From: Caulobacteraceae bacterium
GTDB taxonomy: Bacteria; Pseudomonadota; Alphaproteobacteria; Caulobacterales; Caulobacteraceae
DNA length: 44,637 nt
Assembly (NCBI GenBank): GCA_031291685.1
Contig: JARLIP010000151.1
Span: 1 to 44,637, forward strand
Direction: 5' to 3'
The notes under the pieces: generated by a model
What the model saw: only the letters and a program-made list of their open reading frames with translations
What the model was told of the DNA's origin: nothing
The model's database searches: none
In this document: one piece after another, positions 7,980-16,724 of the stretch
Position numbering within the stretch: position 1 is the first letter of the stretch
How the letters are laid out: the number at the start of each line of letters is the position of its first letter
Position numbers and translations under genes: made by a program

Positions 7980-8987
7980 TCAGTTCGGCGACACCACCAG
8001 CACGACGAAGCTGCCCGGCGCCGCGACGGGCTTACCGCCGGCGACCAGGCTGTATTTAGCGGCGGGCAGGTAGAGGACGCCGGTCTTGGGATCCAGCGCG
8101 CCGGTGCGGGCGCCGGTCTGGGTCGCGACCTTGGCCACGATGGCGGGTTTGCCTTCCACCGAGATCACCTCCAGCACCCCGTCGCGGCCGCAGGGGATGA
8201 AGGCCAGCTTGCGGGCGGCGTCATAGATCACCGCGTCGGGACCCTTGCCGATGGCCAGGTCCCCCAGGTCGGCGCCGTCGGCGGCCCGGATCACCTTGGC
8301 CACGCCGTTGTCGCAGGCCGAGATCAGGACGCCAGTCTCCGGGATATAGGCCAGGCCTGTGGGGCCGTCGCAGCCCTTGAGCGGATAGCGGGCCAGGACC
8401 TTGCGGCTGGCCAGGTCCACGGCGGCGATCTGGTTCTGGTCCTCGATATTGACGAAGACCTTGCCCGCCCCATCGGTCTGGGCGAACTCCAGGCCGCCGC
8501 CTATGGCGATGGACCCCAGGACGGCATGGGTCTTGGGGTCGATCAGGGTCACGTCGCCGCTGGCGCCGTTCATCACCAGCACCTGGCCGGAGGCGGCGTC
8601 GAGGATGGCGGCGTCGGGCTTCTTGCCGGTGGGGATCTCGGCGATGGACTTGCCGCTGGCCGCGTCCACCAGATGGGCGCTGTTGGAGGTGCTGTCGGTG
8701 ACCAGCAGGGCCGCGCCGCCGTCCAGCGGCAGGCTCTCATGGGTGCGGCCGGCCTCGAAGAGGCGCCCGGTCACGGTCTTGGAGTCGACATCGATGGCGG
8801 TGACCCCGCCGGCTCGGCTGACATAGAGCCGCCGATGGACGGGATCAAAGCTGGCATAGTCATAGCCGCCGTCCGGAATGGCGATGCGATCCGTCACCTT
8901 GTAGGCCGGCGCCGCGTGGGCCACGGCGGCCAGGCCGGCGGCGGCGAGCAGGCCCAGAGAGAGGGCGCGCAGGGAAGGTTTGGTCAT
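7980..8987 (-). CDS. Secreted YncE-type beta-propeller (YVTN/NHL-like) protein
   Basis: A 335-residue exported protein. An N-terminal signal peptide (MTKPSLRALSLGLLAAAGLAAVAHA, cleavage after AHA near residue 25) precedes a seven-bladed propeller made of repeats such as YDYASFDPVHRRLYVSR, VTAIDVDSKTVTG and VTLIDPKTHAVLGSI. Such periplasmic propellers bind ligands or partner proteins and have no catalytic signature. Four Cys occur (KGCDGP, SACDNG, IPCGRD and others), which might form disulfides. It is transcribed away from the two-component/RND efflux cluster, with 131 bp between the starts, and may share its regulation. The function is unknown. Confidence 0.8.
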   Translation of the reverse strand: MTKPSLRALSLGLLAAAGLAAVAHAAPAYKVTDRIAIPDGGYDYASFDPVHRRLYVSRAGGVTAIDVDSKTVTGRLFEAGRTHESLPLDGGAALLVTDSTSNSAHLVDAASGKSIAEIPTGKKPDAAILDAASGQVLVMNGASGDVTLIDPKTHAVLGSIAIGGGLEFAQTDGAGKVFVNIEDQNQIAAVDLASRKVLARYPLKGCDGPTGLAYIPETGVLISACDNGVAKVIRAADGADLGDLAIGKGPDAVIYDAARKLAFIPCGRDGVLEVISVEGKPAIVAKVATQTGARTGALDPKTGVLYLPAAKYSLVAGGKPVAAPGSFVVLVVSPN

Positions 8988-9099
8988 GATCTGTCTTTCG
9001 CGAGGCGGCTTTGAAACCAGGGGCTATGCTCAATTCGTGACGGGCCCTTCACAGGGGCGTCCGGTTCGTGCGAGCCATGGGGCACCTGCAACGCCGAAC

Positions 9100-9115
9100 C
9101 TGACGCCGCCCTGAC
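9100..9115 (+). promoter_or_regulatory. CTGAC-N6-CTGAC direct repeat (candidate response-regulator box)
   Basis: CTGACGCCGCCCTGAC, two CTGAC half-sites with an 11-bp period (one helical turn), directly before the regulator's ATG at 9119. OmpR-family regulators bind such direct repeats. The same pattern on the other strand lies in front of the efflux genes (11193-11208). Confidence 0.4.
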
Positions 9116-9118
9116 GCC

Positions 9119-9805
9119 ATGCGCATTCTTCTGGTCGAGGACCACGAGGCCCTGAGGAGCATGACCGCCGCCTATCTGGCGGAGCGCGGCTTCGTGGTCG
9201 ATGATGTGGGCTCGGTGGAGGCGGCCAGGGCCGCCCTGGACATCGGGGTCTATGACGCCATGATTCTGGATCTGGGCCTGCCGGACGGGGATGGCCGCAG
9301 CCTCCTGACGGCGCGGGTCCGGGGTGGCGCACCCCCGCCGCCGGCCCTGATCCTGACCGCCCGGGACGCCCTCAGCGACCGCATCGAGGGGCTCAACGCC
9401 GGCGCCGACGACTATCTGGTCAAGCCTTTCGACCTGGACGAGCTTCAGGCGCGCCTGCGGGCCGTGCTGCGCCGGCCAGGGACGCGCGGCGAGGTGGCCC
9501 TGGGCCTGGGGCGCCTGACCTTCGACACCATTTCCCGGGAGGCCAAGGTGGAGGGCCGCGCCGTCAACCTGCGCCGCCGCGAGACCCTGGTGCTGGAGAC
9601 CCTGCTGGCGGCCCGGGGCCGCATCGTGGTGCGCGACGTCCTGGAAGAGCGCCTTTACGGCTATGACCAGATGGTCACCCCCAACGCCCTGGAGGCGGCG
9701 GTCTCGCGCCTGCGCAAGGCCCTGGATGAGGCGGGGGCCGGCGTGCGCATCGAGGTGCGGCGGGGCATCGGCTATGTGCTGCGGGCCGAGGATGAGCCCT
9801 CATGA
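9119..9805 (+). CDS. OmpR-family response regulator of the RND efflux cluster
   Basis: A 228-residue DNA-binding response regulator. The receiver domain (1-115) has the acidic pair in LLVEDHE, the phospho-acceptor D51 in MILDLGLPDGDG, the Thr in ILTARD and K102 in DDYLVKPF. The winged-helix domain (about 130-225) ends in the usual RIEVRRGIGYVLRAE. It is translationally coupled (ATGA) to the sensor kinase and followed by TolC-like, adaptor and pump genes, so it most likely controls that efflux system. No Shine-Dalgarno sequence precedes the ATG at 9119. The bases there are taken up by the CTGAC direct repeat, so the mRNA may be leaderless or the site autoregulatory. QseB/CzcR-like regulators are the nearest kin. 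Confidence 0.92.
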   Translation: MRILLVEDHEALRSMTAAYLAERGFVVDDVGSVEAARAALDIGVYDAMILDLGLPDGDGRSLLTARVRGGAPPPPALILTARDALSDRIEGLNAGADDYLVKPFDLDELQARLRAVLRRPGTRGEVALGLGRLTFDTISREAKVEGRAVNLRRRETLVLETLLAARGRIVVRDVLEERLYGYDQMVTPNALEAAVSRLRKALDEAGAGVRIEVRRGIGYVLRAEDEPS

Positions 9806-11148
9806 GGTGGCCGGCGAGCAGCCTGCGGCTTCGGCTCCTGGCGGCCCTGCTGTTCGTCTGGGTGATGGGCGCCGCGGTCATGACCGTGCAGTTCCTGCGC
9901 CACGAGCGCGAGCCGGACGAGGTGCTGGAGGACGCCAGCCTGTCCACCCAGGCCCGGGCCCTCATCGGCGCCCTGCGTTTCGACAGCCGGGGCGCCTTTG
10001 TGAGCGTCAGGGTGCGCAATCCCTGGCGCAGGGCCTATCGCAAGCCCAACGCCGCCTACTACACCATCTATGATCCCCAGGGCCGCCCCGTGGCCCGCTC
10101 GCCCAACCTGACCCAGCCCCTGGCGCCGATCCCCCTCGCGGCGGGGGAGGCGATCACCGCCCAGCGCTTGGTCGGACCGGATCAGGATCTGGCGGCGGCG
10201 GCGCGGGCGCCCGGCGGCTATGTGGCGGTGGTGGCCAGGGCCAATCCCGGTCGGGCCGACCAGACCCCCCGGCAGAAACTGGTGGACCTGATCCCCGGCA
10301 TGATCTTCGGGCTATCCGCGCTCCTGGGGTTGGTGGTGGTGTGGCTGGTGGCGGCCTGGAGCCTGCGTCCCCTGGCCCGGGCGGCGCGGGAGGCGGCCTT
10401 GATCGGCCCCGAGCATCCCGACGCCCGCCTGAGCACCGACGAATTGCCCGGCGAGGTGCGTCCCCTGGCCGAGGCGGTGAACCGCGCCCTGGACCGGGTC
10501 TCCGAGGCCTACGCCAACGAAAAGCGCTTCACCGCCGAGGCCGCCCACGCCCTGCGCACCCCGCTCACGGTTCTGGATCTGCGCCTGCAACGGGCCGAGC
10601 AGGGCGGCCAGACCGATTGGCCCTCGGTGCGGGCCGACGTGGCCGAGCTGACCCGGGTGGTTTCAAGCCTGCTGACCCTGTCCAAGGCCGAGCGTGAGCG
10701 GGTGTTCCGCGCCCCCGCCCAGGTGAACCTGACGCGCCTCGCCCGGGAGGCGGCGGCGGCCTTCGCCCCGCGCCTGGAGGCCGATGGCCGGACCATCGAG
10801 ATCACCGCCCCCGATGAGCCCATTCTCCTGCATGGCGAGGCCGGCGAACTGCGGGAGATGGTGTTCGCCCTGATCGACAACGCCCTGACCCACGGCCGGG
10901 GCCGGGTGCTGCTGACCCTGAGCCAGGGGTCGGATGTGGCGGTGCTGGAGGTTTCGGACGATGGCCCGGGCGTGGCCGAGGCCGAGCGCGAGCAGGTGTT
11001 CGAGCGCTTCCACAAGCTGGACGGCGCCTCCCCCGGCGCGGGCCTCGGCCTGGCCATCGTGCGCCAGACCGCGCGCAATCACGGCGGCGACGCCCGTTTC
11101 ATCGCCGCCTCAAGCCTGGAGATCCGGCTGGCCAGGACGGCGCCCTAG
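9802..11148 (+). CDS. Membrane sensor histidine kinase
   Basis: A 448-residue kinase partner of the preceding regulator; its ATG overlaps that gene's stop. Architecture: transmembrane helix about 9-31, a periplasmic sensor stretch of about 130 residues, a second helix about 164-186, a short HAMP-like linker, a HisKA helix with EAAHALRTPLTVL (phospho-acceptor H249), then HATPase with N-box LIDNALTHG, G1 SDDGPGV and G2 GAGLGLAIV. The periplasmic part (FVSVRVRNPWRRAYRKPNAAYYTIYD) resembles no sensor domain I can name and has no obvious metal-binding His/Met cluster, so the inducer is unknown. Confidence 0.92.
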   Translation: MRWPASSLRLRLLAALLFVWVMGAAVMTVQFLRHEREPDEVLEDASLSTQARALIGALRFDSRGAFVSVRVRNPWRRAYRKPNAAYYTIYDPQGRPVARSPNLTQPLAPIPLAAGEAITAQRLVGPDQDLAAAARAPGGYVAVVARANPGRADQTPRQKLVDLIPGMIFGLSALLGLVVVWLVAAWSLRPLARAAREAALIGPEHPDARLSTDELPGEVRPLAEAVNRALDRVSEAYANEKRFTAEAAHALRTPLTVLDLRLQRAEQGGQTDWPSVRADVAELTRVVSSLLTLSKAERERVFRAPAQVNLTRLAREAAAAFAPRLEADGRTIEITAPDEPILLHGEAGELREMVFALIDNALTHGRGRVLLTLSQGSDVAVLEVSDDGPGVAEAEREQVFERFHKLDGASPGAGLGLAIVRQTARNHGGDARFIAASSLEIRLARTAP

Positions 11149-11192
11149 CCGGACGGGTGGGGCTGCCGCCGGGCGCATGAATTGCGCGTTCT

Positions 11193-11208
11193 GTCAGGCA
11201 AGGGTCAG
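11193..11208 (-). promoter_or_regulatory. CTGAC-N6-CTGAC direct repeat upstream of the efflux genes
   Basis: Read on the minus strand it is CTGACCCTTGCCTGAC, the same CTGAC-N6-CTGAC arrangement as at 9100-9115. It lies 49-64 bp before the proposed TTG start of the outer-membrane channel gene, a plausible activator position for the cluster's own response regulator. Confidence 0.4.
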
Positions 11209-11256
11209 CCAAGGCGCTCATTGAGACGCGATGATCGGTCCCTGGAGAATGGTGGT

Positions 11257-12600
11257 TTGAGCTTGTCGAGGCCCTTGGCCGGCGTGGGCTTCGCGGCGGC
11301 CCTCGCCCTGAGCGGCTGCGCGGTCTATCGCCCGGCGCCCCTGGACGAAGCCAGCGAAGCGGCCCTGCGCGGCCCGGACCTGGCCGCAGCGGCCGCCGAT
11401 GTGGCGCGGTTGAACCACCCCCGGCTGAAGCCCGTCGCCATCGACCTGGACCAGCCCCTCACGCCCCAGGCCCTGGGCCTGATCGCCGTGGTCACCAATC
11501 CGGATCTGAAGGCCGCCCGGGCCAAGGCCAGGGTGGCGGACGCCCAGGTGTTCGACGCCGGCCTGCTGCCCGACCCCAGCCTGACCTTCGGCATGGACCA
11601 TATCCTGTCAGGCCCCGACACCACCGAGGCCTTCACCACCCAGGTGGCCCTGGATCTCAACGCCTTTCGCACCCGCCGCGTTACCCGCCAGATCGAGCGC
11701 GGCGCCCGCGATCAGGCGCGTCTGGATCTGGCCTGGCAGGAATGGCAGACGGCGGGCCAGGCGCGCTTGTTGGCCGCCCGCATCGTCGCCCTGACCCAGG
11801 CCCTGGATCTCGACGGGCGAAGCGCATCGACGGCCGAGGCCGCTCTGGCCCGCACACTGGACGCCGCCGCCCGGGGCGATGTGCGCGCCGACGAGGTCGA
11901 GAGCCGGCGCCTGGCCGCCGCCGACGCCTCGGACAAGGCCCGCCAGGCCGAGCGGGACCTGGACGCCGCCCGCCACGACCTCAACCGGCTGCTGGGCGTG
12001 GCGCCGCAAACCCGGATCCGCATCGCCCCCCAGGCGCCCCAGACTATCGATCTTGAGCCCGAGGCCCTGTTCACCCGGGCGCGGGCCCTGCGCCTGGACC
12101 TGCGGGCCCTGGAGGCGGGCTATGGCAGCCAGGAGGCCGCCCTGCGCAAGGCGGTGATGGATCAGTTCCCCAATCTGCAACTCACCGTCACCCGGGCCCA
12201 GGACACCACCGGCAACCAGACCATCGGCCCCTCGGTGAACTTCACCCTGCCGGCGTGGAACCGCAACGCCGGCGGCATCGCCATCGCCAAGGCCACCCGC
12301 GAGCAGCTTCGCGCGGAATACGCCGCCCGCCTGGTGGCGACCCGGGCGGATATCGCCGACCTCGTCGCCGGCCTGACCATGGCCCGGCGCCAGCGGGACG
12401 AGCTAGCGGCCCAGGCGGAGCCCCTGGCGCGGTTGGCCGACCAGTCCGACGCCGCCTCTGCCCGGGGCGATGTCTCCCGCGCCACCGCCGAGGCCGCCCG
12501 CCAGAGCGTCACCGACAAGCAACTGGCCCTGGCGGCCCTGAACCAGTCCATCGCCGAACAGACCGTGGCCCTCGAACTCGCCGTCGGCGGGCCCTTCTAA
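11257..12600 (+). CDS. TolC/NodT-family outer-membrane efflux lipoprotein
   Basis: Outer-membrane channel of a tripartite RND pump, 447 residues from the TTG at 11257. That start was chosen because GGAG at 11244-11247 sits 9 nt upstream and it leads straight into the lipoprotein signal SLSRPLAGVGFAAALALSGC, with Cys as the acylation site. An open frame extends upstream to 11182 but would bury the signal peptide. The mature part shows the long Ala/Arg/Glu-rich coiled-coil helices of OEP-family proteins in two repeats, with the strand segment QFPNLQLTVTRAQDTTGNQTIGPSVNFTLP between them. It is followed 15 bp later by the adaptor gene. Confidence 0.9.
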   Translation: MSLSRPLAGVGFAAALALSGCAVYRPAPLDEASEAALRGPDLAAAAADVARLNHPRLKPVAIDLDQPLTPQALGLIAVVTNPDLKAARAKARVADAQVFDAGLLPDPSLTFGMDHILSGPDTTEAFTTQVALDLNAFRTRRVTRQIERGARDQARLDLAWQEWQTAGQARLLAARIVALTQALDLDGRSASTAEAALARTLDAAARGDVRADEVESRRLAAADASDKARQAERDLDAARHDLNRLLGVAPQTRIRIAPQAPQTIDLEPEALFTRARALRLDLRALEAGYGSQEAALRKAVMDQFPNLQLTVTRAQDTTGNQTIGPSVNFTLPAWNRNAGGIAIAKATREQLRAEYAARLVATRADIADLVAGLTMARRQRDELAAQAEPLARLADQSDAASARGDVSRATAEAARQSVTDKQLALAALNQSIAEQTVALELAVGGPF

Positions 12601-12615
12601 GCGAGCAGAACCCTG

Positions 12616-13668
12616 ATGAAGCGCGCCTCTCTCCTGCTGATCCTGCTCATGGCCGCCTGCGCCAAGGCCAAGGACGACGACGCCAAGGCTGGCGCTCCTG
12701 TCGCCCTGGTGACCACCGCCGCCGTGGCTCAAGGGACCGTGGCGCAGACCGCCGCCGCCTATGGCGCCGCCGAATTCGCCCCGGACGCTGAGCGCACCCT
12801 TTCGGCGCCGGTGGAGGCGGGCGTGGCCCAGATCCTGGCGCCGGCCGGAACGACCGTCAGCGCGGGCCAACCCATCGTGATCCTGAAACCGAGCCCCGCC
12901 AGCCAGATTGACTTGAACAAGGCCCAGGCCGACGCCGCCGCCGCCAGCGCCGCCTATGACCGGGCCAAACGCCTGCGGGCCACGGGCCTCGACAGCGACG
13001 CCGATGTCGAGACCGCCAAGGCCGCCGCCGTGGCCGCGACGGATCTGGCGCGCTCCCTGACCGCCCGGTTCGGCGCCGCCCTGACCCTGCGCGCGCCCTC
13101 AGCCGGGGTGGTGGAAAGCCTGACCCTGGCCCCCGGCGATCTGGTCGCCCAGGGCGCAGCGGTGGCCAAGATCGGCGCCCTGACCGGCCTGCGCCTGCGC
13201 TTTGGCCTGGAGCCCGGTCTCGCCGGCGCCCTGCATGTGGGCGGCGCCGTGCGTATCGCGCCCCTCGCCGGGGGCGAGGAACTGGCCGGTCAGGTGGTGT
13301 CGGTTGACCCGCGCCTCGACGCCCAGACCAGGCTCGCATCCGTGTTCGTTCGCGCGCCTTCTGGTCATTTCGCCCCCGGCGAGCCCCTCAAGGCCACCTT
13401 GATCCTGAACGCCCAGGCCGGCGCCGACACCGTTCCCCGGGCGGCGATCCTCTATGACCAGGAGCAGCCCTATGTGTTCGTGGCGCAGAAGGGCGTGGCC
13501 CACCGTCGGGACGTGAAGCTTGGCGCCGAGCAGGGCGACGACATCGCCGTCACATCAGGCCTCGCCCCCGGCGAGCGGGTGGCGGTCGAGGGCGCCTCGG
13601 CGCTCGATGACGGCATGGCCGTGCGCGAAGGCAAGGCCGCCGCGCCCGAGCAGGGCGAGGCCAAATGA
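12616..13668 (+). CDS. RND efflux periplasmic adaptor (membrane fusion lipoprotein)
   Basis: A 350-residue membrane fusion protein linking the inner-membrane pump to the outer channel. It has a lipoprotein signal (MKRASLLLILLMAAC, lipobox Cys15), a biotinyl-lipoyl-like half (LSAPVEAGVAQILAPAGTTVSAGQPIVIL), a short helical hairpin with LDSDADVETAKAAAVAATDLARS, the second lipoyl half (LRAPSAGVVESLTLAPGDLVAQG), and a beta-barrel and membrane-proximal domain (YDQEQPYVFVAQKGVAHRRDVKLG). The hairpin is short, as in small-molecule exporters rather than large AcrA-type adaptors. The ATGA overlap with the pump gene shows coupling. The substrate is not evident. Confidence 0.9.
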   Translation: MKRASLLLILLMAACAKAKDDDAKAGAPVALVTTAAVAQGTVAQTAAAYGAAEFAPDAERTLSAPVEAGVAQILAPAGTTVSAGQPIVILKPSPASQIDLNKAQADAAAASAAYDRAKRLRATGLDSDADVETAKAAAVAATDLARSLTARFGAALTLRAPSAGVVESLTLAPGDLVAQGAAVAKIGALTGLRLRFGLEPGLAGALHVGGAVRIAPLAGGEELAGQVVSVDPRLDAQTRLASVFVRAPSGHFAPGEPLKATLILNAQAGADTVPRAAILYDQEQPYVFVAQKGVAHRRDVKLGAEQGDDIAVTSGLAPGERVAVEGASALDDGMAVREGKAAAPEQGEAK

Positions 13669-16600
13669 CCCGCTGGCTTTCTGGACACGTCCGATCGGTC
13701 GTCCTGGCCTTTGTGCTCCTGACCTTCGCCGGCCTGGGGGCGGCCTTCAAGCTGCCGGTCAGCCTGTTCCCGCGCATCGACTTCCCGCGCGTGGTGGTCT
13801 CGGTGGACGCCGGGGACCGGGCGGCGGACCAGACCGTCGTCCAGGTGACCCGCCCGCTGGAGGAGGCCCTGCGCGGCGTGCCCGGGATCGCCCATATCCG
13901 CTCCACCACCAGCCGGGGCGGCGCCGAGGTGGCCCTGACCTTCGACTGGGGCCAAGACATGGTCTCGGCCGCCTTGCAGACCGAGGCGGCCCTTAACGCC
14001 GCCCTGCCGGACCTGCCGCCGGGGGTGCGCTTCACCGTGCGGCGCATGGACCCCACCGTGTTCCCCGTGATGGGCCTGGCCCTCAGCTCGTCCAGCCGCG
14101 ATGCGATCCACCTGCGCAGCCTGGCGGATCTGCAATTGCGGCCTCTGCTGGCTTCCATTCCCGGGGTGGCCGGAGTGGAGGTGATGGGGGGCGGACGGGC
14201 GGAGTATCAGGTCGCCGTCGATCCCGCCCGCCTGCAAGCCCTGGGCCTGTCCGTGGACGATGTGGCCCACGCCCTGACGGCGGCCAATACGGTCAATGCT
14301 GTGGGCAAGCTGGAGGACCGTCACCGGCTCTATCTGGCCCTGGTGGATTCGCGCTTGAGCAGCGCGGCCGACATCGGCGCGATCCCGATCAAGACCGGGG
14401 CGGCGGCGGGGGCGGGGGTGGTTCCCTTGAGCGCCGTGGCCCAGATCAAGTTGGCGGCGGCGCCGGTCTGGACCCGGATCACGGCCCAGGGCCGGGACTC
14501 GGTGCTGATCAATATCCGGCAGGCGCCGGACGCCGACAGCGTGGCCCTGACCAAGGCCGTGCGCGCCCGCCTGGCCCAGGCCCGGATTCCCGCCGATGTG
14601 AAGGTCGACACCTACTACGATCAGTCCGAGCTGGTGACCGGCGCCGCCGGCAGTGTCCGCGACGCCATCCTCCTGGGCGCCCTCCTGGCCGGGTTGGTGC
14701 TGTTTCTGTTCCTGCGCTCCTCGCGGCTGATGCTGATCACCGCCCTGATGTTGCCGGCGGTGCTGGCGGCGGCGTGCCTGCTGCTGCTGGTCTTGCATAT
14801 GAGCTTCAACATGATGACCCTCGGCGGCTTGGCGGCGGCGGTGGGTCTGGTGGTGGACGACGTGGTGGTCATGCTCGAGCATGTCATGCGCCGCCTACAG
14901 GAGCAGGCCGATGGGGAAGGGACCGGCGAACCCCGCGCCGGCATGTTGGCGGCGGCCGGAGAAATGGCCCGCCCCCTGATCGGCTCGACCCTCAGCACGG
15001 TGGTGGTGTTCGCCCCCCTCGGCTTCCTGACCGGGGTGACCGGCGGTTTCTTCAAGGCCCTGGCCGTGACCATGACCGCGGCCCTGGTCATCTCCCTGCT
15101 GTTCACCCTGTTCGTGGCGCCGGTCCTGGCCCGGGCCTGGCTGCGGCCCAAGGACGTGGAGGCGGCGGAAGGCGCCCATGGCCTGATGGCGCGTCTGGGT
15201 GGCGGCTATCGGCGCCTGATCGATCGGTCCCTGGCCCGGCCAGCCCTGTCGGTGCTGCTGGTGGGGGCGGTGATGCTCGCCCTGGGCGGGGCGGCCTACA
15301 CCCAGCTGGGCTCCGGCTTCATGCCCCGGATGGACGAGGGCGGTTTTGTGCTCGACTACAAGGCCAGGTCCGGCGCCGCCCTGACCGACACCGACCGGCT
15401 GTTGCGCCAGGTCGAAGCCATCATCCGCGCGACCCCGGACGTGGATTCCTATTCCCGCCGCACCGGCGCCCAGCTGGGCGGGGGCCTGAGCGAAGCGGAC
15501 GAGGGGGACTTTTTCATCCACCTCAGGCATGGCCGCCGCCGGGATGTCGAAACCGTGATGGCCGAGATCCGGCAGAAGGTTCAGACCCAGGTTCCCGGCT
15601 TGGACATCGAGACGGCGCAGCTGATGGAGGACCTGATCGGTGACCTCACCGCCGTGCCCCAGCCGATCGAGATCAAGCTGTTCAGCCCCGATCCGGCGGC
15701 CCTGCGCCAGGCCGCGGGCGTCATCGCCCCGGCGATCGGCAAGATCGATGGCGTGGTGGAGGTTGTCGATGGCCTGCGGGTCGCCGGGGACGCGGTCATG
15801 GTCAAGGTCAACCGCCCCGCCGCCGCCTTGGAGGGCCTGGACCCCGACGCCGTGGGCCGCCAGCTCGAAACCCTGATCGGCGGTCAGGTGGTCACCCAGG
15901 TGCAGCGGGGTGAGACCCTGGTGGGGGTGCGGCTATGGGCGCCCGGCGACCTGCGTGGGCGGGTGGAGTCCATCGGCGCCCTGATGCTGCGCGCGCCGGA
16001 CGGCCACGCCCTGCCGGTGTCGCGCATCGCCAGCATCAGCATCGAACCGGGCCAGCAGCAGATCAATCGCGAAGACCTGCAACCCTTTGTCGGGGTTACG
16101 GCCCGCCTGGAGCATCGGGACCTGGGCTCGGCCATGGTTCAGGTGCGCAAGACCGTGGCCGGCCTGTCCCTGCCGGCGGGGGTGCGGGTGGAATATGGCG
16201 GGCTCTACGCCCAGCAACAAAGCGCCTTCGCGGATCTTGCTGTGGTGTTCGCCGCGGCCCTGATGCTGGTGACCTTGCTGCTCCTCTATCTGTTCGAGCG
16301 CTGGAGCGTGGTGGGCGGCGTGTTGGTGGTGGTGGTGCTGGCGGCCTCGGCGGTGTTTGTCGGCCTGTGGGCCACGGGCACGGAGCTGAACATCTCCGCC
16401 CTAATGGGACTGACCATGGTGGTGGGCATCGTCACCGAACTGGCCATCTTCTACTTCGCCGAGGTCTCGTTCGAGACGGCGGGCGTCCATGAAGACCTCA
16501 CCGTCGCCGGCTTGGCGCGGCTTCGCCCGATCCTGATGTCGGCGGTGATCGCGATCCTGGCCCTGTCGCCCCTCGCGCTTGGCCTGGGTGAGGGCTCGGC

Positions 16601-16724
16601 CCTGCAACGGCCCCTGGCCATCGCCATCATCTCCGGCCTGATCGCTGGCGCGCCCCTGGTCCTGCTGGTTCTGCCGGCCGCCTATGCGTTGTTCGCGCGG
16701 ACCCGGAAGAGCGCCGAGATTTAG
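13665..16724 (+). CDS. RND efflux pump inner-membrane permease
   Basis: A 1019-residue proton-driven RND transporter (AcrB/CusA superfamily) with the expected duplicated layout: first helix (RSVVLAFVLLTFAGLG), a large periplasmic loop, helices 2-6, a second loop from about 560, and helices 8-12. The TM4 proton site has the double Asp (D398, D399 in GLVVDDVVVMLEH) as in AcrB-type drug pumps. TM10 reads GIVTELAIFYFAE, with Glu where AcrB has the key Lys; CusA-type metal pumps also have Glu there. The substrate class therefore stays open between organic compounds and metals. The 3' end overlaps the convergent receiver gene by 4 bp. Genes 9119-16724 form one apparent regulatory and transport unit. 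Confidence 0.92.
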   Translation: MTRWLSGHVRSVVLAFVLLTFAGLGAAFKLPVSLFPRIDFPRVVVSVDAGDRAADQTVVQVTRPLEEALRGVPGIAHIRSTTSRGGAEVALTFDWGQDMVSAALQTEAALNAALPDLPPGVRFTVRRMDPTVFPVMGLALSSSSRDAIHLRSLADLQLRPLLASIPGVAGVEVMGGGRAEYQVAVDPARLQALGLSVDDVAHALTAANTVNAVGKLEDRHRLYLALVDSRLSSAADIGAIPIKTGAAAGAGVVPLSAVAQIKLAAAPVWTRITAQGRDSVLINIRQAPDADSVALTKAVRARLAQARIPADVKVDTYYDQSELVTGAAGSVRDAILLGALLAGLVLFLFLRSSRLMLITALMLPAVLAAACLLLLVLHMSFNMMTLGGLAAAVGLVVDDVVVMLEHVMRRLQEQADGEGTGEPRAGMLAAAGEMARPLIGSTLSTVVVFAPLGFLTGVTGGFFKALAVTMTAALVISLLFTLFVAPVLARAWLRPKDVEAAEGAHGLMARLGGGYRRLIDRSLARPALSVLLVGAVMLALGGAAYTQLGSGFMPRMDEGGFVLDYKARSGAALTDTDRLLRQVEAIIRATPDVDSYSRRTGAQLGGGLSEADEGDFFIHLRHGRRRDVETVMAEIRQKVQTQVPGLDIETAQLMEDLIGDLTAVPQPIEIKLFSPDPAALRQAAGVIAPAIGKIDGVVEVVDGLRVAGDAVMVKVNRPAAALEGLDPDAVGRQLETLIGGQVVTQVQRGETLVGVRLWAPGDLRGRVESIGALMLRAPDGHALPVSRIASISIEPGQQQINREDLQPFVGVTARLEHRDLGSAMVQVRKTVAGLSLPAGVRVEYGGLYAQQQSAFADLAVVFAAALMLVTLLLLYLFERWSVVGGVLVVVVLAASAVFVGLWATGTELNISALMGLTMVVGIVTELAIFYFAEVSFETAGVHEDLTVAGLARLRPILMSAVIAILALSPLALGLGEGSALQRPLAIAIISGLIAGAPLVLLVLPAAYALFARTRKSAEI

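Noticed and set aside
13470-14882. 470-codon minus-strand frame opposite the RND adaptor and pump
   Set aside because: Antisense shadow with simple His/Gln/Gly composition.
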